64,000 nucleotides of DNA from Bacteroides fragilis (GTDB lineage: Bacteria > Bacteroidota > Bacteroidia > Bacteroidales > Bacteroidaceae), in assembly GCF_002849695.1 (NCBI RefSeq), contig NZ_CP018937.1, positions 4,092,001 through 4,156,000 on the forward strand, given 5' to 3'. Made by a program: the position numbers and the translations under genes. Of this stretch, positions 1-8,287 are shown piece after piece. Within the stretch, counting starts at the first letter, position 1. The number at the start of each line of letters is the position of its first letter. The notes beneath the pieces were generated by a model, which saw nothing but the letters and a program-made list of their open reading frames with translations, searched no databases and was not told the DNA's origin.

Positions 1-341
1 AAGGAATGTAAAGGCGGAAGAATTTCGTCGGCAGCATCAATTTCACGTTCAATAGCTTCTACATCGGCAGGGGTAATAATACTGACATCGTGCAGTTGGA
101 TCTTCTCCTGGTCAGTGGCCAGATGCGAACCAATGGCAAACAGTTTATCCTGCACTGACTGTACGAAATCCAAATCATGCTCGTCCATCAGGTAAGTTGC
201 CAGTAATCCCAGATTCGAGTTCAGTTCATCGACCGTTCCATACGCTTCAAGGCGGATGTGGGTTTTCGGCACACGGGTTCCTCCTATCAGACCCGTTGTT
301 CCTTTATCACCCGTTTTTGTATATACAAGACTCTTTTTCAT
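1..341 (-). CDS. Cob(I)alamin adenosyltransferase, PduO type (3' part beyond window)
   Basis: The minus-strand frame starts at 341 with MKKSLVYTKTGDKGTTG and runs off the left edge after 113 codons. The TKTGDKGTT motif and the following GTVDELNS segment are the ATP-binding signature of PduO-type ATP:cob(I)alamin adenosyltransferases, which transfer the 5'-deoxyadenosyl group of ATP to cob(I)alamin in the cytoplasm. No signal peptide is seen, as expected. A methyltransferase-like gene lies 48 nt upstream on the same strand, so the two may be cotranscribed. The C-terminal half, with the rest of the helical bundle, is outside the window. The family call is firm; the full length cannot be judged. 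Confidence 0.93.
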   Translation of the reverse strand, partial: MKKSLVYTKTGDKGTTGLIGGTRVPKTHIRLEAYGTVDELNSNLGLLATYLMDEHDLDFVQSVQDKLFAIGSHLATDQEKIQLHDVSIITPADVEAIEREIDAADEILPPLHS

Positions 342-389
342 AATGATAGTAAGTTTATTATTTCTGTAAAGGTTAACACACAAAAGGAT

Positions 390-1019
390 TCAGAAGTTGA
401 CGATATAGTGCTGTTTTATCTTCGTACGGTCGAAAAAGACGATTCCAAGATCATATAAATCGAATGTAACACCCGTCCGGTCATCCTGCTGTATCTTTTT
501 CCAGAGTGCTTTCATCTTTTTCGTATAGCAGATACCGGCAATCACAAAAACTCCTTGTTCCGTTGTTCTCGACGCACAGATATCGAATACTTTCTCTACA
601 AATTCCGGGTCACGGTAATGGTGCAAATAAAGAAAATCGACAGGTGTATCTTTCTCCAAAAAGAGTTCGGACAAATCAGAAGCACCCAAATAACCCGCTT
701 TAGCATGTCCGGCCTGCAAATAGAGAGACGATACCGACAACGTTCCGGCATCTACAATCGTAGCAGGTTGCATTCGGTTGACCAACCGGAACAATAACCG
801 GTTCACCTTCTTTGATTCATGCTTCCACTTCTTGCCGGGATTTACCGACATTTTCTTTTGTTCAGTCTCCAGCGAACTGTAAGCATAGTAAGGGGTACGC
901 TCATAAATGACGTTGGTTATCAAGTCGAAAGCAAATGGTGAATGAACCCCATATCCACAACGGTGACGAAAGCGGGCCAGCCAGATAAAAGGGCGTTTCA
1001 ACAGTAGAAATCCGTTCAT
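390..1019 (-). CDS. Class I SAM methyltransferase-like protein, 209 aa
   Basis: I start this gene at 1019 (MNGFLLLKRPFIWLARF). An in-frame ATG at 1070 lies upstream of a well-formed promoter -7 box at 1050-1057 and would not be transcribed from it. The N-terminal part has a GYGVHSPFAFDLITNVI segment. Residues near 100 (ATIVDAGTLSVSSLYLQ) fit the first beta strand and loop of a Rossmann-type SAM-binding fold, although the glycine-rich loop is poor. DLSELFLEKDTPVDFLYLHHY and the later VFVIAGI strand fit the same fold. No substrate can be inferred. It precedes the cobalamin adenosyltransferase gene on the same strand. It may have lost catalytic function; the methyltransferase label is fold-level inference only. 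Confidence 0.7.
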   Translation of the reverse strand: MNGFLLLKRPFIWLARFRHRCGYGVHSPFAFDLITNVIYERTPYYAYSSLETEQKKMSVNPGKKWKHESKKVNRLLFRLVNRMQPATIVDAGTLSVSSLYLQAGHAKAGYLGASDLSELFLEKDTPVDFLYLHHYRDPEFVEKVFDICASRTTEQGVFVIAGICYTKKMKALWKKIQQDDRTGVTFDLYDLGIVFFDRTKIKQHYIVNF

Positions 1020-1049
1020 AATAAATTGAAATATATCGCGTTCAACGCA

Positions 1050-1080
1050 CAAAGATATACTTTTTATCAAAACAGAACAA
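1050..1080 (-). promoter_or_regulatory. Bacteroides-type promoter for the methyltransferase-like gene
   Basis: On the minus strand TATCTTTG (1057-1050) matches the Bacteroides -7 consensus TAnnTTTG. A TTG lies at 1080-1078, 20 nt upstream. This sets the coding start at 1019 rather than 1070. Confidence 0.6.
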
Positions 1081-1234
1081 TTTCAACCCAAACCTTCTGA
1101 TAGATTCAACTCATATCCAAACTATCTATTCAGCACAGTTCTAAGAATATACTATATATCTTAGCACAATATCCTGATCTAAAAACCGATTAATATTTAA
1201 TCAGCACATTTATTACAAGTTGACTTTTATTTAA

Positions 1235-1357
1235 TATATTTGCATTACTAATGAAAAGATAAACATGGAAAACATATATTTTGCAAATCAGGGGATATTA
1301 ATCGGCGTCATAGACCACCCATTCCATTTAGATAGCGAAACTTTCTTTAGGAACTAA
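1235..1357 (+). other. Possible promoter plus 30-aa ORF in a long intergenic gap
   Basis: The gap 1020-1809 holds a TATATTTG -7-like box at 1235-1242 without a well-spaced -33. It is followed by a 30-codon ORF at 1265-1357 (MENIYFANQGILIGVIDHP, then HFHLDSETFFRN-like residues). The peptide has no recognisable family and may be a gene remnant or chance. Apart from this and the repeat at 1459-1587 I see no gene in the gap. Confidence 0.2.
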
Positions 1358-1458
1358 CTTATTAAATATGAATTGAACATTAATTTATTATGATAGAAAG
1401 AGAGAATGACGTGATACTACAGTACATTAGAAGAAAGACCGCATTCCATTCGTGATGA

Positions 1459-1587
1459 GGGTGTGTCGAAACTCACCACAGAGGAGACAGAGTAACATAG
1501 AGTGATTTTTAAGTTATTAATTATCATCATTCTTATTCTGTGATAATCTGTGCAATCTGTGGTAAAAAAGAGTTTTGACACAGTCCC
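1459..1587. repeat. MITE-like element with terminal inverted repeats
   Basis: The left end GGGTGTGTCGAAACTC (1459-1474) matches the reverse complement of the right end GAGTTTTGACACAGTCCC (1570-1587), with small differences. Just inside, ACCACAGA (1475-1482) pairs with TCTGTGGT (about 1556-1563). The 129-bp interior has no ORF. The end sequence resembles the GGGACTGTGTCAAAACTC ends that I associate with Bacteroides insertion elements. It is probably a small non-autonomous element or the fused ends of a deleted one. No target duplication is evident. Confidence 0.55.
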
Positions 1588-1809
1588 AAAAGCCTTTGTG
1601 TATCCATAGACAGCTTATAATAACCAAAACATAAAGACATGATCAACGTCATGCTATTTTTTCAATCCAATTGATAGGGTTACTCAACAAAGTAGCCCTA
1701 TATTTTTTGCCTACCACTCTCCCTACCATTGATACTCTTCCTAAACTTTTTAGAACCAAATACTTCATAGTGTGTTATTCAAAGACTAAAAACCTAAACA
1801 GCATTAAGT

Positions 1810-2769
1810 ATGAAGAAATTAATATTCCTGACCCTCTTGACGGCTGCAATATTCTACAGTTGTTCGGATGACAATTCGTGTGCGCCATGTAAGGAAGATA
1901 ACGGAGGACTGGTCACCCCCGACCTGAGTGTCACCTTATCCGATACCCAAAGTCCGATGACCGGTGTATTAGAAGCCTATCCTTGCCAGGCTGGCAGTGC
2001 CATTTATTATGGAAATTACATAGAAGGCAAGCTGACCCCATTCCCGGGAATGTACTATCTTCAAGATGGGGCAATTTACGGAAATAAGAATAGGGAACTC
2101 TCACTTCCGGTAGGTACTTATAACATGATTTATTGGGGTACCCCGAAATACGAAGAGCCCATTTACAGCAATCCGGTTGTCATTGATCCCCAAATCACTA
2201 TCGGAGGCGATCTTTCCCAGCAATACTTCGGGCTCCGGAGAATCTCGACGGATACCACCTATTATCCGGTATTCGATTTGGTATATACCGTAAAACCGGC
2301 ACATATTGGTACGGAAGAGTTGAGCGCAGCCATGCAGCGTGTGGTTGCAGGTCTGAAAGTAATCGTAAAAAACAAGAACAATGGAATCCTCAGTTCCAGC
2401 ATTGCCAGCATGGAAGTTCATATAGGAGGCATTGCCGAAAAACTGAATGTGTATACTGCCGCTCCGATAAACCAAACCAAAACAGTGGCCTTCCCACTCG
2501 TACTGTCAGCTGACGGCACGCAGATGAGCAATGCTACGGTCATGCTTTTTCCTTCATCTGCGAAACCAATGTTCAAACTGATCATCAAACTGAAGAACGG
2601 AAATACCAAAACCTATCAGCAACCGCTGAACGCTCCGTTAAAAGCTAATAACAAGTTGACTCTCACACTGACTTTAGGTGACATCTTCTCGGAAGAAACT
2701 TCCGGAGGATTCACCATCGACAACTGGCAAGAAGAAAACGAAACGATAGACATACCGACACTGGAATAA
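1810..2769 (+). CDS. FimB/Mfa2-like fimbrial accessory lipoprotein, 319 aa
   Basis: The protein opens with a lipoprotein signal (MKKLIFLTLLTAAIFYSCSD, lipid Cys about residue 18). The rest is beta-rich: LPVGTYNMIYWG near residue 100, then AMQRVVAGLKVIVKN and LNVYTAAPINQTK, then a final VNLTLTL-like strand run (NKLTLTLTLGDIF) and the tail GGFTIDNWQEENETIDIP. The layout, with a LPxGxYNxxxWG strand in the first domain and a RVVAKVxVxI-type strand in the second, is that of FimB/Mfa2 fimbrillin anchors of Bacteroidales. It probably sits on the outer membrane. No fimbrillin gene lies next to it, so it stands alone. A start at 1810 gives a normal signal peptide. Exact family assignment is moderately sure. 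Confidence 0.72.
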   Translation: MKKLIFLTLLTAAIFYSCSDDNSCAPCKEDNGGLVTPDLSVTLSDTQSPMTGVLEAYPCQAGSAIYYGNYIEGKLTPFPGMYYLQDGAIYGNKNRELSLPVGTYNMIYWGTPKYEEPIYSNPVVIDPQITIGGDLSQQYFGLRRISTDTTYYPVFDLVYTVKPAHIGTEELSAAMQRVVAGLKVIVKNKNNGILSSSIASMEVHIGGIAEKLNVYTAAPINQTKTVAFPLVLSADGTQMSNATVMLFPSSAKPMFKLIIKLKNGNTKTYQQPLNAPLKANNKLTLTLTLGDIFSEETSGGFTIDNWQEENETIDIPTLE

Positions 2770-2983
2770 TAAATACGCCGGCTCACCCCACCATGAGTCG
2801 GCAAAACCCCAAAAGAATGCTTCATGTAACGTCTGTACTACGATTTGGTACGATTCATTATAGCCTCATCCGATATACTTTCTTAATATTGCGGCTACTT
2901 ACCATCAATAAAATCGTATTATGGACACAAAATGGAAACAACGCTTATTATCTTCTCCGAAGCCTGAGTTTACAACAGGAATA

Positions 2984-5068
2984 ATGAGATGGGGGATCAC
3001 CTTACTTTTCTCCGCTCTGTGCACCTGTTCATTTGCACAGACAAAATATCAGATCACAGTAGAAAATCTCCTGAAAGAGATGACCTCACGGGATGAAATG
3101 AGCCGCTATCCGGCCCTGCCCTATCGCAGTATGCAGCAAAGCAGCTACGATCGCAGGTCCGTTTCTCCTGACCGGCCCAATTGGTTTGCCAATGATGACG
3201 GCGAAGGATTCATCCGTCTCGAAGAACGCAACGGACGGAAAGAAAAGGTTCTTTTTGAGGACAAAGGTCCCGGTGCCATTACCCGTATATGGCTCACGAC
3301 CTTTGGCAGCATAAATACAATCTTACGTTTCTATTTTGACGGAAAAGACGAACCGGGCTGGGAGGTGCCCTCTTATGATCTCCAGAAGTTCGGTGTGCGA
3401 GGATTGAAGAAAGGGTTAATCGAACCGGACAATAAATGGAACAGAGGCAGCCTGATTTATCTACCTGTCCCCTATAACAACGGCTGCAAAGTAACCATGG
3501 AGGAACTTACCCCCGAACGGACTAACCGACACTTTTTGTTCAATTACCGCAAATACCCCACAGGTACTCCGGTAGAAACTTTCTCACAGGAAGTGGCAGA
3601 CCGCATACCCGCTTTAGCAGAAAAAACATCCGACACACTCTATAAAAATATGGATAAGGGATTTGATCCCCAGTCTGATTATGGCAAAGGTTCACTTAAC
3701 CATCAACAGAGTTTTTCATTAAATAAAGGTGAAAAGCAAAAGCTGAACCTTCGCACAGGAAAAAGAGCGATCAGCCTTCTTCAGTTCAATGTGAAAACAG
3801 ATAAAAACCTGAAACCCGGAACAGACGATTTTGCCCTATTGATGCGTAGCCTGATCGTAACCATAAGCTTTGACGGAAAACAAACCGTATGGGCTCCACT
3901 ATCCGATTTTGCAGGCTCCGGCATGGGATCTTTTGCGTCCAGGAGTTTTTTCTTCTATTCCGACGGCAAAGGGATTGTCTGCAGCAAATGGTTGATGCCC
4001 TATAAGCAAGATTGTGAAATCACGATCTTGAACCTCTCTCCATACAAAGCCGATATACAAACAGATATTGTTTCACAACCCTATGAGTGGGACAACCGGT
4101 CTCTCTATTTCCATACAGCCTGGAAGCAGGAACGTGGTCTGCCCGTCGTCACCTGGATGGAACACGAAAAATGTATGGATTGGAATTTCGCCACTATATC
4201 CGGCAGAGGAGTTTATCGGGGAGACCTGCTATCACTTTTCAACCATACGACAGAGTGGTATGGGGAAGGAGATGAAAAAATAACCGTAGATCACGAACCA
4301 TTTCCTTCCCATTTCGGAACAGGCACTGAAGACTACTACAGTTTCGATGGTTATTTTAAAAGTCAGACACCATTTGCCGGGCAACCCCGCCAGGATATGC
4401 GAGATTTTTATGGCTACAACAGCTTCTTCAGAGTCAGATGCTTAGATGCCATTCCCTTCAACCGGCAATTGAAGTTCGATTTCGAATTGTTAGGTTGGGA
4501 AAACGGGACGGTAGATTACTCTTCGACTGTATTCTGGTACGGAGACTTAGGTTCCGAAGCCACAGGCTCTTCCGGCTTAGAAGAAATAGAAGCAGGGTTA
4601 TTGCCTACCCCTACTCAATCTCCTGTCTGCAACATACCAAATGCCATTGATTTTTGCCAAATCCAGCCAACTTCCAAATCAGAAAGACTGCGTTATGACA
4701 GACAAAGACTCAGCGGGCATCCGGGCAAATGGAACTTAAAAGACCACCTGGTATGCCATGGCGGTAAGGAAGGCGATTACATCGAGTTCGAATTCTCCGG
4801 TTTTGAGGATCGTGAATACAGCTTGAGTCTATTTTGTACCAAAGCAACCGACTACGGCAATATAAGGTTATATGTAAATCACCCAAAAAACGGAAAGCAG
4901 TTGGACTGTTACAGCGAGAAAGTCGAGCCGACAGGTGCCATAAGCCTGGGAATGCACAAGCCCATAAACGGTAAATTTATCCTGCGGATAGAATTGATCG
5001 GACGGAATCCGCTATCGACAGGAACTTTGTTCGGACTGGATTGTATACGGATTGAGAAGAAGCACTAA
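2984..5068 (+). CDS. Secreted GH172 (DUF2961) glycoside hydrolase, 694 aa
   Basis: The central region has HFGTGTEDYYSFDGYF (about residues 445-460), the hallmark GTGTEDY motif of DUF2961 proteins, now family GH172, whose characterised members act on difructose dianhydrides and on furanose or arabinofuranose-type linkages. An N-terminal DUF2961 segment (DGEGFIRLEERNGRKEKV, then GPGAITRIWLT) and a C-terminal beta domain ending near IELIGRNPLSTGTLFGLD complete it. I start at 2984 (MRWGITLLFSALCTCSFAQ), which gives a clean SPI signal peptide; an in-frame ATG at 2921 would put 21 polar residues in front. It is likely periplasmic or surface-exposed. No SusCD pair is adjacent, so the glycan target cannot be inferred. 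Confidence 0.88.
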   Translation: MRWGITLLFSALCTCSFAQTKYQITVENLLKEMTSRDEMSRYPALPYRSMQQSSYDRRSVSPDRPNWFANDDGEGFIRLEERNGRKEKVLFEDKGPGAITRIWLTTFGSINTILRFYFDGKDEPGWEVPSYDLQKFGVRGLKKGLIEPDNKWNRGSLIYLPVPYNNGCKVTMEELTPERTNRHFLFNYRKYPTGTPVETFSQEVADRIPALAEKTSDTLYKNMDKGFDPQSDYGKGSLNHQQSFSLNKGEKQKLNLRTGKRAISLLQFNVKTDKNLKPGTDDFALLMRSLIVTISFDGKQTVWAPLSDFAGSGMGSFASRSFFFYSDGKGIVCSKWLMPYKQDCEITILNLSPYKADIQTDIVSQPYEWDNRSLYFHTAWKQERGLPVVTWMEHEKCMDWNFATISGRGVYRGDLLSLFNHTTEWYGEGDEKITVDHEPFPSHFGTGTEDYYSFDGYFKSQTPFAGQPRQDMRDFYGYNSFFRVRCLDAIPFNRQLKFDFELLGWENGTVDYSSTVFWYGDLGSEATGSSGLEEIEAGLLPTPTQSPVCNIPNAIDFCQIQPTSKSERLRYDRQRLSGHPGKWNLKDHLVCHGGKEGDYIEFEFSGFEDREYSLSLFCTKATDYGNIRLYVNHPKNGKQLDCYSEKVEPTGAISLGMHKPINGKFILRIELIGRNPLSTGTLFGLDCIRIEKKH

Positions 5069-5150
5069 ACAACTATTAATCAAACCAATAAACCCAGATT
5101 GTGGAGGCAGAATTTAGATAGCAAGATACTGTGTCTTTTAAAAGTAATAG

Positions 5151-6359
5151 CTAATGCCTTCCGCCTCCCACCAGTTCTCCATCAACCCAAACTTCAAATG
5201 TATACCAATTTGACGAATTAAATAATTTTGAAAAATTCCCTGTTAAACTTCCTCCGCCATCCCAAAAAGTTAATTTCCCCTCGGATGATTCAATAAAGTC
5301 CCCAGATGATTCGCAATAAGCTTTTATCTTAATATTTTTTTCACATTCATTCGTTGTATAATATTCGATATTCAATTTTCTGGACGAAAAGTCAAATGAA
5401 GTACTCGTTATTATTATCGGGTATCGAGACGTTACTTTATTCACTATAGCTTCCGCCTCTTTTCGCTTTGAAACTTCTTGTTCACATTTGATTTCAAGCA
5501 CTTGGATCTTATTATTTTTCACAATAAGATTTTTATTTAAATCTCTAATTGTATCCTGGGCCAATACTAACTGATTTTCCACATCTGCCAAATTCAGTTC
5601 TGTCTTATTTAAACTATTATATAATGCAAATAATCCTATAAAACACCCCATAACTAATATGAATAGTATCACAACATTGCGAAACTGTTTCTTCTGTTTC
5701 TGGATTTTATCATTCAGTTCGTTTAGTTCTTGATTTTGTTTTTTTAATTCTATATTTTTTTGATTCACACGACTAAGTACAGCTTTATAACTATTCATTT
5801 GAACTGTATTATAGTCCTTATCCTTATATATAAAAGTGTAACCATAAGTGTGTGACGCTTCAACTATCTCATTAAAATTATCTTCGATACTAAAATTTTT
5901 TATCGAATTTTTGGCAACAGCAAAGTTAATGGGAGGAAGTTTTCTGGAATTCTTTTCAAAATTCAAAAAGCCTGCTCTTAAATGCTCTACCAATAGGTCT
6001 ATATCGGGCTCGTTCTTATACAGCTTATTAACACTTGTAACAATGTCACCAGCTTCATTATAGTGAATAAGAGTGCCCTTACTTACCAATGAAGCAATAG
6101 TATTTTCAAATAAAGAGACAAGGCTATCAATTCTTGTCAACATGATTCCGTTAAGAACAACACATAAACCAAGATACTTGTTATTTTCTAACTTTCTAAT
6201 ATATCCATAATACATCAGATTGCCATCACGATGAATGGCAATCTGAGTTGTTGCTTTTGAATTTGCATAAAGTCTATGAAATATTTCCGATGAACTATCT
6301 TCCGGATATTGGGTATATCCTTCTGCCATTTCACCAAATAAATATACAGAGCTATTCAT
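5151..6359 (-). CDS. GTPase operon protein 5: cytoplasmic domain, coiled coil, one TM, extracytoplasmic tail
   Basis: Not a family I recognise. Residues 1-190 form a globular domain. Its segment 40-98 (AIHRDGNLMYYGYIRKL, then KYLGLCVVLN and LVSKGTLI) is clearly similar to residues 45-107 of the operon's third protein. A coiled coil (about 195-225, rich in K, N, Q, E), one membrane helix (about 228-247) and a second coiled coil (about 252-308) follow. The protein ends in a beta-rich region (SRYPIIITSTSFDFSSRKLNIEYY, split here by position 311-334) ending WVDGELVGGGRH. I start at ATG 6359, 4 nt after the stop of the upstream gene; an ATG at 6398 would overlap that gene by 35 nt. It is the last gene of the operon. 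Confidence 0.78.
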   Translation of the reverse strand: MNSSVYLFGEMAEGYTQYPEDSSSEIFHRLYANSKATTQIAIHRDGNLMYYGYIRKLENNKYLGLCVVLNGIMLTRIDSLVSLFENTIASLVSKGTLIHYNEAGDIVTSVNKLYKNEPDIDLLVEHLRAGFLNFEKNSRKLPPINFAVAKNSIKNFSIEDNFNEIVEASHTYGYTFIYKDKDYNTVQMNSYKAVLSRVNQKNIELKKQNQELNELNDKIQKQKKQFRNVVILFILVMGCFIGLFALYNSLNKTELNLADVENQLVLAQDTIRDLNKNLIVKNNKIQVLEIKCEQEVSKRKEAEAIVNKVTSRYPIIITSTSFDFSSRKLNIEYYTTNECEKNIKIKAYCESSGDFIESSEGKLTFWDGGGSLTGNFSKLFNSSNWYTFEVWVDGELVGGGRH

Positions 6360-6363
6360 CCTA

Positions 6364-6873
6364 TTAATAACGTGTGAAGTTAATAGTTTTATTGACATTG
6401 TCTACTTTCACGGAAGCAAGCTCATCCAAAACATCATTGCCCAATAAAATTGGAGCATTCTGATTAAGCGCCACCGTCGCCTCTACATTATGAAGCACAA
6501 GTCCGTCCTCACCACCGATCTCGACCTCACGAAGGTTGATCAGACCATTCTCAACAATACTTCCGTCTGCAATCTGTGAATAGTTAGAACCTATAATATC
6601 ATCTTCAGAGAATTTACCATTCTTAAATAGAGTTTGTAACTCATTCAACGATAAGTGTACCCCAGAACATCCAGTATCATAAATCATACTCATAGTAATT
6701 CCATTAAGTTTTACTGGAATGGTTTTAACACCATTAAGCTCCGTATAAGGAATGCTAATATCTGTAACTGAATTCAAGCCAGATAAGTCTACTGGAGGCT
6801 TTTTACCTTTTGTGTTGCAAGATGAACATGCAAGCACCATTACCAGAAACACAATAATATTCACTATTCTCAT
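6364..6873 (-). CDS. Retropepsin-like aspartic protease lipoprotein of the GTPase operon, 169 aa
   Basis: A lipoprotein signal (MRIVNIIVFLVMVLACSSCN, lipid Cys 16 or 19) precedes a domain with SMIYDTGCSGVHLSL, where D66-T67-G68 is the retroviral-type aspartic protease active-site motif. Further on, PILLGNDVLDEL matches the hydrophobic-LLG-hydrophobic segment conserved in clan AA single-domain proteases. At about 145 mature residues it is the usual size of a retropepsin-like protomer, which works as a homodimer. It should face the periplasm, anchored by lipid. It starts 1 nt after the upstream stop (TGATATG junction), so translation is likely coupled. Its substrate may be the extracytoplasmic parts of the neighbouring membrane proteins; this is inference from context. 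Confidence 0.85.
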   Translation of the reverse strand: MRIVNIIVFLVMVLACSSCNTKGKKPPVDLSGLNSVTDISIPYTELNGVKTIPVKLNGITMSMIYDTGCSGVHLSLNELQTLFKNGKFSEDDIIGSNYSQIADGSIVENGLINLREVEIGGEDGLVLHNVEATVALNQNAPILLGNDVLDELASVKVDNVNKTINFTRY

Positions 6874-6874
6874 A

Positions 6875-8284
6875 TCAATCTGCTTTTATAGTTTCTTGTG
6901 ACACAGTAGAAGCCCCTTGGATTGTCGAACCTCCCTTCTTGGTTTTCTTGGAAGCCTCTCTGGACGTTGCCTTAGAATCTTCTTTTCTTGACTTGAAAGC
7001 CGCCTGCATCTCTATAGAGGTTTTTTGTATCGCTGTGAGAGTTGCTTCAGCTTGTTGCGTTAGCTTTTGAACCTTTTGCTCTATTTGCTCTATTTGTACC
7101 TTTTGATCTTCTAAGGCATAATTATCCTCATTAATTTTAGCAGGATGACTATAATACCATACACCAATAGCAACAACACAACACAGCAAAACACAATTGA
7201 TCACCGAGATCCAAGTTTTGAATAAATTAGACGCACCGTGATTATTAAAATTCTTTTTCCTGATTGAACTGCCCTTCCTAGGATCATCAGGAAATCGACT
7301 CGCCATCAGGCGAGCGAGATTTTTAAGTGGTTCTTTAATTTGAGCAACAGAATTATTAATATCTTTATTCTCACCAATAACCTTGATATCTTCCCTAAGC
7401 TTCTTTATTTCGTCTTGTGCTTTCTTATTGGTATTTGTCAAAATTTCAACTTCTTTTTCAGATTTATCTAAAGCGCCCTTTGTTTCTTCCAACTTCTGTT
7501 TAAATTCCCTAGTTGCATCAGTTACAACACTCACAAGTTGAGATTCAAGTGATTCTACCTTTTTCTCTAAAGGTGTAATTTGATTCTGAAGTACAATATT
7601 ACTTTGCTCTAATGCTGCATATTTATTTTTCCATTGCAGAATTTCTGACGATAATTGCTCACATTGCACTCTTAAAGGTTGCACTTGTTTTTGAAGTGAT
7701 GCGTTTTCATCTTCTTTTGAAATGTAATCGGGAGAAACAAGTATCTTTTTTGATTTGAAAGATTCTATGAAAGCAGGACTATCTACATCGGACAAACTAT
7801 ACTTGGCAATTCCTGTTGGTTTAGCAGAATCATCCAAGGCTAAAAAACTATTAGTTAGCAGCTTGTCTATCTGCTGACTAAATGCAGCATTTATTTTCTC
7901 TAACGTTAGAGTATCATCAATGAATTGCCGAACCAAATATCGCACTTTCCTTCCATCCTGTTCTATCAACTTACCAAGACATAGCTGTTTATATACTGCA
8001 TCAAAAATCTTATACAACAGATACACATTGCTACAATATAAATTGCTAAAACTTAACGTAATACCGAAATAGGAGCCTGGTCGACTTTCAGCATTATCTA
8101 CATCATTCTGCCGCAAATAAGAATAAAAGGTCTTATTACGTAACACTTCTATACAAAATATTACAGACTCTTTTACATCCGCATCGTGATTGTAAAATGT
8201 TTTTATATAACTCAAATCTTCACTTGCTCCCCAAATATCATGACCAATAGGAACGCCATGTACATACAAATTAAACTTTGCCAT
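6875..8284 (-). CDS. GTPase operon protein 3: paralogous N-domain, long coiled coil, one TM, 469 aa
   Basis: No known family is recognised. Residues 1-185 form a globular domain whose segment 45-107 (IEVLRNKTFYSYLRQ, SYFGITLSF, LCLGKLI) resembles the N-domain of the operon's last protein. Residues 190-310 are an extended coiled coil (heptads in LQKQVQPLRVQCEQLSSEI and onwards). A short linker with DPRKGSSIRKK leads to one membrane helix (about 357-378, NCVLLCCVVAIGVWYYS). The last 90 residues include a second short coiled coil (VQIEQIEQKVQKLTQQ) and a Lys/Ser/Thr-rich tail. The gene starts 3 nt after the GTPase gene. The layout suggests an adaptor that carries a cytoplasmic sensor or partner-binding domain on a stalk at the membrane. 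Confidence 0.8.
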   Translation of the reverse strand: MAKFNLYVHGVPIGHDIWGASEDLSYIKTFYNHDADVKESVIFCIEVLRNKTFYSYLRQNDVDNAESRPGSYFGITLSFSNLYCSNVYLLYKIFDAVYKQLCLGKLIEQDGRKVRYLVRQFIDDTLTLEKINAAFSQQIDKLLTNSFLALDDSAKPTGIAKYSLSDVDSPAFIESFKSKKILVSPDYISKEDENASLQKQVQPLRVQCEQLSSEILQWKNKYAALEQSNIVLQNQITPLEKKVESLESQLVSVVTDATREFKQKLEETKGALDKSEKEVEILTNTNKKAQDEIKKLREDIKVIGENKDINNSVAQIKEPLKNLARLMASRFPDDPRKGSSIRKKNFNNHGASNLFKTWISVINCVLLCCVVAIGVWYYSHPAKINEDNYALEDQKVQIEQIEQKVQKLTQQAEATLTAIQKTSIEMQAAFKSRKEDSKATSREASKKTKKGGSTIQGASTVSQETIKAD

Positions 8285-8287
8285 ATT

